Virus record (IMG/VR): IMGVR_UViG_3300031601_000022
Span: 1 to 28,142 of that record
DNA from: a virus
Length of the DNA stretch: 28,142 nucleotides
Direction: 5' to 3' (one strand)
Under the pieces are notes generated by a model. The model did no database searches. It was not told where the DNA came from and worked only from the letters and a program-made list of their open reading frames with translations. Below are positions 25,403 through 28,142 of the stretch, piece by piece; the stretch's first letter is position 1; each line of letters starts with the position of its first letter. Both the position numbers and the translations under genes were made by a program.

Positions 25403-25774
25403 GTGGCAAAGCAGGCGGTCATTGGTACTGACTTCACTTTCCAGGCCAGATTCTTGGACGCCACGAATGCGCCTTTTGATCCAGCGGTCGGGCCGACGAT
25501 TACCTTGTTTAGCTTCAGTCTCGCCGGGGCGAAGAACACCCTCGTAGATGCGGCAGATATGGATGCTGTGACGCCTGCTGAGGTCGGTCGGTACATTTAC
25601 GTCTACAGCGTTCCTGACACCTTCACGGACGGCGACATGTTGTACGCGGAGATCAACGGTGAAGACGGTGGTGGCGACCTACTGGCACAGACCGATGAAG
25701 TGGTCCTCATCGCAGAGACCCGAAGTGGTGTGTTCACGACCGGGCTTATCATTGAGTTCGTTGACGGGGGCTGA
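25403..25774 (+). CDS. Small beta-rich structural protein (123 aa)
   Basis: The start is GTG 25403 with GGAGG at 25393-25397. The sequence alternates strands (TDFTFQARFLDATNAPFDP; VGRYIYVYSVPDTFTDGDML; TDEVVLIAE) like an Ig/macroglobulin-type beta sandwich. The same layout appears in the first 115 residues of the protein at 26077 (RGDLDIFLKDSSNVPINP; VGEFYAALMVPSDATIGTYR), so it may be a stand-alone copy of that domain. It is likely a head-tail or tail component. Function unproven. Confidence 0.75.
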   Translation: MAKQAVIGTDFTFQARFLDATNAPFDPAVGPTITLFSFSLAGAKNTLVDAADMDAVTPAEVGRYIYVYSVPDTFTDGDMLYAEINGEDGGGDLLAQTDEVVLIAETRSGVFTTGLIIEFVDGG

Positions 25775-25792
25775 CCATGTGGGGGTGATGGA

Positions 25793-26077
25793 GTGAGCGA
25801 GAAACGTATCTTGTGTCCGGTGTTGGATAATCTTCCTGTTCCGACGGTGGAGGTCAACGCCATTCGTATCCTGCCGGAGACGGGTCAGACCTTTTTCATC
25901 GACTTCATTCACTACTCGGCATCGAATCAGCGGGCAGAAGTGGTCCGGCGGGTGCGGGTCCACGAGGACACCTTGGTTTCCATCAAGGACAGGCTTTCGG
26001 ATGATCTGGTAGAGGTCCCTGTCAAGACGGGGCAGCCTCTTTTCTGGTGTACCAACAAGTCGGGTTTGGTGAACTGA
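25793..26077 (+). CDS. Small conserved phage protein, paralog of the gene at 12905
   Basis: This encodes 94 aa from GTG 25793, preceded by a G-rich SD (GGGGGTGA, 25781-25788). No other start is available in frame after the previous stop. The core NAIRI...FFIDFIHYS...AEVVRRVRVHEDTLVSIKDRL matches the 78-aa protein at 12905. The C-terminal 25 residues (VPVKTGQPLFWCTNKSG) are specific to this copy. The stop overlaps the next start (TGATG). Confidence 0.75.
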   Translation: MSEKRILCPVLDNLPVPTVEVNAIRILPETGQTFFIDFIHYSASNQRAEVVRRVRVHEDTLVSIKDRLSDDLVEVPVKTGQPLFWCTNKSGLVN

Positions 26078-26970
26078 TGGCCATAGTTTGGCATCCCGGT
26101 CAGGAGATTGTGCGGGGAGACCTGGACATTTTCCTCAAGGACTCTAGTAACGTCCCGATCAATCCCTATGAAGTCACCTACTCGATCTACTTTGTGGATC
26201 CTGGCCCACCCGAAGCCGAGGTTCTTATAGGGGCCGCCGGTCGCACCCCAGTCAACCCAGCCGTGGGTGAGTTCTACGCCGCCTTGATGGTGCCGTCAGA
26301 CGCCACCATTGGGACGTACCGCATCCGGTGGACCATCCGTGAGCAGGTAGGCACCCCGGAGATGCAAGTCGTGCAGGAGTGGGCCGTCGTCTCGTCGGCC
26401 TCGGTCATCGTCAGTCCGTACAGCACCGTCGAGCAGGGCATGATCGACACCTTCCGGGTCATGCTGCGGGACAACAACCCCGACCGGAACTACCACTTCA
26501 GGCCGCCTGAACACGAGTGTGACATCGGTGAATACAACCGCATCTTCGGCTACGTCTGGACCGATGCGGAGCTGAAAATCTACATGGACCGGGCTCTGGA
26601 CTGGTGGAATATGTTCCCGCCCAGGACCAGCATCTCGGACCTTGACTGCTTGATGAACGGCAGCGGCGATTGGGCCACTGCCATCTACTACGGGGCCATG
26701 AGCCACGCCCTGATGGCTCTCGCCATCAACTGGGTTCACGAGGAGTTCGATTATTCTATCGGTGGGGTTTCCCTCTCCATCGAGAAGTCGAGCAAGTACG
26801 AGTCGTTGAAGTCGAATGCTGAGGGTCAGTTCGACAAGGCCACTGAGGCGAAGCAACGGACGGTCAAGTTCATCAGGGGACTTCAGCAACCCCGATACGG
26901 AATGGGCATACGGTCAGCTTTTGGTCCCGCAGTCGGAAAAGGCATTTTGAGCCCAAGGAACTTCTTATGA
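26077..26970 (+). CDS. Virion structural protein with N-terminal Ig-like domain (297 aa)
   Basis: The ATG at 26077 is chosen because it overlaps the previous stop; an in-frame ATG at 26047 lies inside the previous gene. Residues 1-115 form an Ig-like beta domain. From about 125 the protein becomes helical and aromatic (STVEQGMIDTFRVMLRDNNP; YNRIFGYVWTDAELKIYMDR; ALDWWNMFPP; WATAIYYGAMSHALMALAIN), which suggests a head-completion or connector-type protein. The C-terminus is basic and Gly-rich. No enzymatic motif is seen. The hydrophobic helix near residue 220 is short and probably buried rather than transmembrane. Confidence 0.78.
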   Translation: MAIVWHPGQEIVRGDLDIFLKDSSNVPINPYEVTYSIYFVDPGPPEAEVLIGAAGRTPVNPAVGEFYAALMVPSDATIGTYRIRWTIREQVGTPEMQVVQEWAVVSSASVIVSPYSTVEQGMIDTFRVMLRDNNPDRNYHFRPPEHECDIGEYNRIFGYVWTDAELKIYMDRALDWWNMFPPRTSISDLDCLMNGSGDWATAIYYGAMSHALMALAINWVHEEFDYSIGGVSLSIEKSSKYESLKSNAEGQFDKATEAKQRTVKFIRGLQQPRYGMGIRSAFGPAVGKGILSPRNFL

Positions 26971-27241
26971 TCGTCACCATCGGACCAGAAGGTCGGAACA
27001 AAAGCTGGCAAGGGATTTCCGTGAAACCATCCCCTGTTCTGGGTGCGGTAAGGATGCTTTGTTCGCTTTCGCTGCCCATGAAGGGCTGGACGCGAAGGAC
27101 AAGGGTGACCAGCTCCGGGTGACGGATCTTCACCTGTCGAAAGGGCGGGGGAAGGGGATGTGGGTTCACGACCTTTGTGCGGTTGCCGTGTACTTTTGCC
27201 CTGAGTGTATGGACGCTACAGCGGTGCTGGATCAGGGGTGA
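26967..27241 (+). pseudogene. Small zinc-ribbon protein, apparently frameshifted
   Basis: ATG 26967 with AAGGA at 26955-26959 begins MIVTIGPEGRNK, but this frame then loses protein character and stops near 27122. The -1 frame is open from 26951 to TGA 27239-27241 and reads as a clear zinc ribbon: PCSGCGKD, later MWVHDLCAVAVYFCPECMD. That frame has no ATG or GTG before the first CxxC; the only common start is TTG 27059, which would drop it. Adding one A to the run at 27000-27003 joins the frames into MIVTIGPEGRNKKLARDF... with no interruption, about 91 aa in total. I read this as one small gene with a one-base deletion, natural or an assembly error. It ends immediately next to the stop of the convergent minus-strand gene. 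Confidence 0.55.
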
Positions 27242-28054
27242 CTATTGGGTCTTCCTCAGTAGGGGAACGAGGTATTTTCGCATCTCTGGGTTCTGGTTGG
27301 CCAGCCGAATGACAGATTCTCTGAGGGTCGCTTCCTTGTAGGGGGCTCTCCAGTCAACCTTGGCATCATTGAGGGTTTTGGCAGCCTCGGGTACTTGCTT
27401 CCTATGGATCACGGGCATCTGCTTGCGGTCGGGAGCCCATGACGGCACCGTTTTGTTCACGTTCTTCACGGCGTCCGACATCTTGGTGATGCCGTCTTCG
27501 ACAGAGCCCCACTTGTCCTTTAGGGCTTTCTTCACGGAGCTGGCCGCAAGGGGGTACTTACCTGTGATTCCCTTATCCACGAATTTTTCAAGGATGGTTC
27601 TGACTTTTTTGGGGGTGAAGTCCGAGAGATTCCCCTTGCCAGGATTCCCATTGCGGACCCCAAAGACGCCCTTGCTGACGATGTTCAGCACCCGGAGAAG
27701 GTCTGGTCCCTTGATGTCTGCTTTGTAGCCACCGACCTCGCCCCCACCTGCAAGAATAGTCCCCGCCCAACGATGGTGGCCGTCGAGGATGTGGTTGTCC
27801 GATGAGATCAGGGCACCCAGGTCTCCGCCGACTTTGCCTTTGTTGAGCATATGGACGGCTATTTCAACAGCATCACCCAAAACCATGGTGGTCTGAGAGG
27901 GTTTGAGACTCTTGGCGTCTAGGCTGACCTTGGACACGTTGACTTTGTCCTCGGATGTTCCTGAGTCCACAATCATCTTGGCGATGGCGGGGTCTACATT
28001 GTCGAGTTTGTCGGCCTTCTCGAATTGTTCCTCGAACTTTTTCTTACCGGCCAT
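27242..28054 (-). CDS. ParB-like domain protein, paralog of the gene at 4041
   Basis: This encodes 270 aa, the only convincing minus-strand gene. The start ATG at 28054 has GGAGG (minus strand, 28060-28064). The ParB/sulfiredoxin-like motif DGHHRW is at residues 91-96, with SLKPSQTTMVLG, GGDLGALISSD and VPSWAPDRKQMPVI in the same order as in the protein at 4041. It lacks that protein's beta domain and zinc ribbon. The end has RLANQNPEMRKYLVPLLRK, a basic helical tail. There is no HTH as in chromosomal ParB and no ParA nearby, so DNA processing or a virion role is more likely than partition. Its stop codon abuts the stop of the plus-strand gene. Confidence 0.82.
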   Translation of the reverse strand: MAGKKKFEEQFEKADKLDNVDPAIAKMIVDSGTSEDKVNVSKVSLDAKSLKPSQTTMVLGDAVEIAVHMLNKGKVGGDLGALISSDNHILDGHHRWAGTILAGGGEVGGYKADIKGPDLLRVLNIVSKGVFGVRNGNPGKGNLSDFTPKKVRTILEKFVDKGITGKYPLAASSVKKALKDKWGSVEDGITKMSDAVKNVNKTVPSWAPDRKQMPVIHRKQVPEAAKTLNDAKVDWRAPYKEATLRESVIRLANQNPEMRKYLVPLLRKTQ

Positions 28055-28132
28055 GCTTTCCTCCGATGCCTACATTACCCTGGGGTATAGGCCGGGTATG
28101 GTGCCCAAGAACCCCCTGAGAGGAGATGCACC
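28055..28132. promoter_or_regulatory. Divergent intergenic region, promoters likely but not defined
   Basis: The 78 bases between two divergent genes hold the RBS of each (GGAGG on the minus strand at 28060-28064, GAGGAG on the plus strand at 28120-28125). They must contain minus-strand and plus-strand promoters unless transcription enters from outside. TATACC on the minus strand and GTATAG/TATGGT on the plus strand are only weak -10 candidates without good -35 boxes. Confidence 0.4.
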
Positions 28133-28142
28133 ATGAAAGCCG
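28133..28142 (+). CDS. First codons of the next plus-strand gene (partial)
   Basis: ATG AAA GCC follows GAGGAG at 28120-28125 with a seven-base spacer. This is a good translation start that runs off the window edge. Nothing can be said about the product. Confidence 0.55.

Noticed and set aside
26990-27010. Programmed -1 ribosomal frameshift in the zinc-ribbon gene
   Set aside because: The codons AAC AAA AGC do not form an X-XXY-YYZ slippery heptamer, and re-pairing after a slip would be poor. A one-base deletion explains the sequence better.

Overview
The window looks like part of the virion-structure module of a tailed double-stranded DNA phage (Caudoviricetes), probably a large one, with a GC-rich genome. 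The evidence is a block of co-directional genes with strong Shine-Dalgarno sites and stop/start overlaps. The block holds a herpesvirus-type prohead protease, an acidic scaffold-like protein, a probable decoration protein and an HK97-fold-like major capsid protein. Very large multidomain proteins and several families of duplicated structural genes follow. The host cannot be named from this sequence. Bacterial SD sites, one near-consensus sigma70 promoter and intrinsic terminators point to a bacterial host.

Layout. The first 103 bases hold the tail of an upstream gene. Next come a 1026-aa protein with a complete topoisomerase IB catalytic set, a small conserved helical protein, and a zinc-ribbon + ParB-like protein. 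The head cassette follows: protease, acidic EF-hand scaffold candidate, decoration candidate and capsid protein. The capsid gene ends at a strong terminator. A self-contained insert follows, with its own promoter, a LAGLIDADG endonuclease-methyltransferase fusion and its own terminator. After it lie small and medium structural proteins and a 1196-aa protein with a DUF4258-like domain, duplicated basic segments, a zincin motif (HEFTH) and a SWIM zinc finger. Then come an FmdB-like zinc ribbon, a pair of paralogous structural genes (one with an inserted module) and a set of three more paralogs closed by a terminator. A second homing-type gene (HNH) is followed by five short structural genes, the last apparently frameshifted. 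The right end carries a minus-strand ParB-like gene that is a paralog of the one on the left, and the first codons of a divergent plus-strand gene.

How the genes may work together. Protease, scaffold, decoration and capsid proteins build and mature the head. The topoisomerase, ParB-like and zincin/SWIM proteins sit inside the structural block and carry enzymatic domains joined to low-complexity segments. This fits the 'polyvalent protein' idea of enzymes packaged in the virion and delivered with the DNA. A recurrent short motif of the form R-L-A-(A/S/I)-R-(Y/W)-(L/I) in three of these proteins could be a shared packaging signal; that is inference. The two endonuclease genes look like mobile inserts at transcription-unit borders.

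No intergenic stretch exceeds 300 bases. The longest are 12668-12904 (a terminator and nothing else convincing) and 8745-8960 (a hairpin, then nothing recognisable before the decoration gene's RBS). No tRNA, CRISPR array or IS element was seen.
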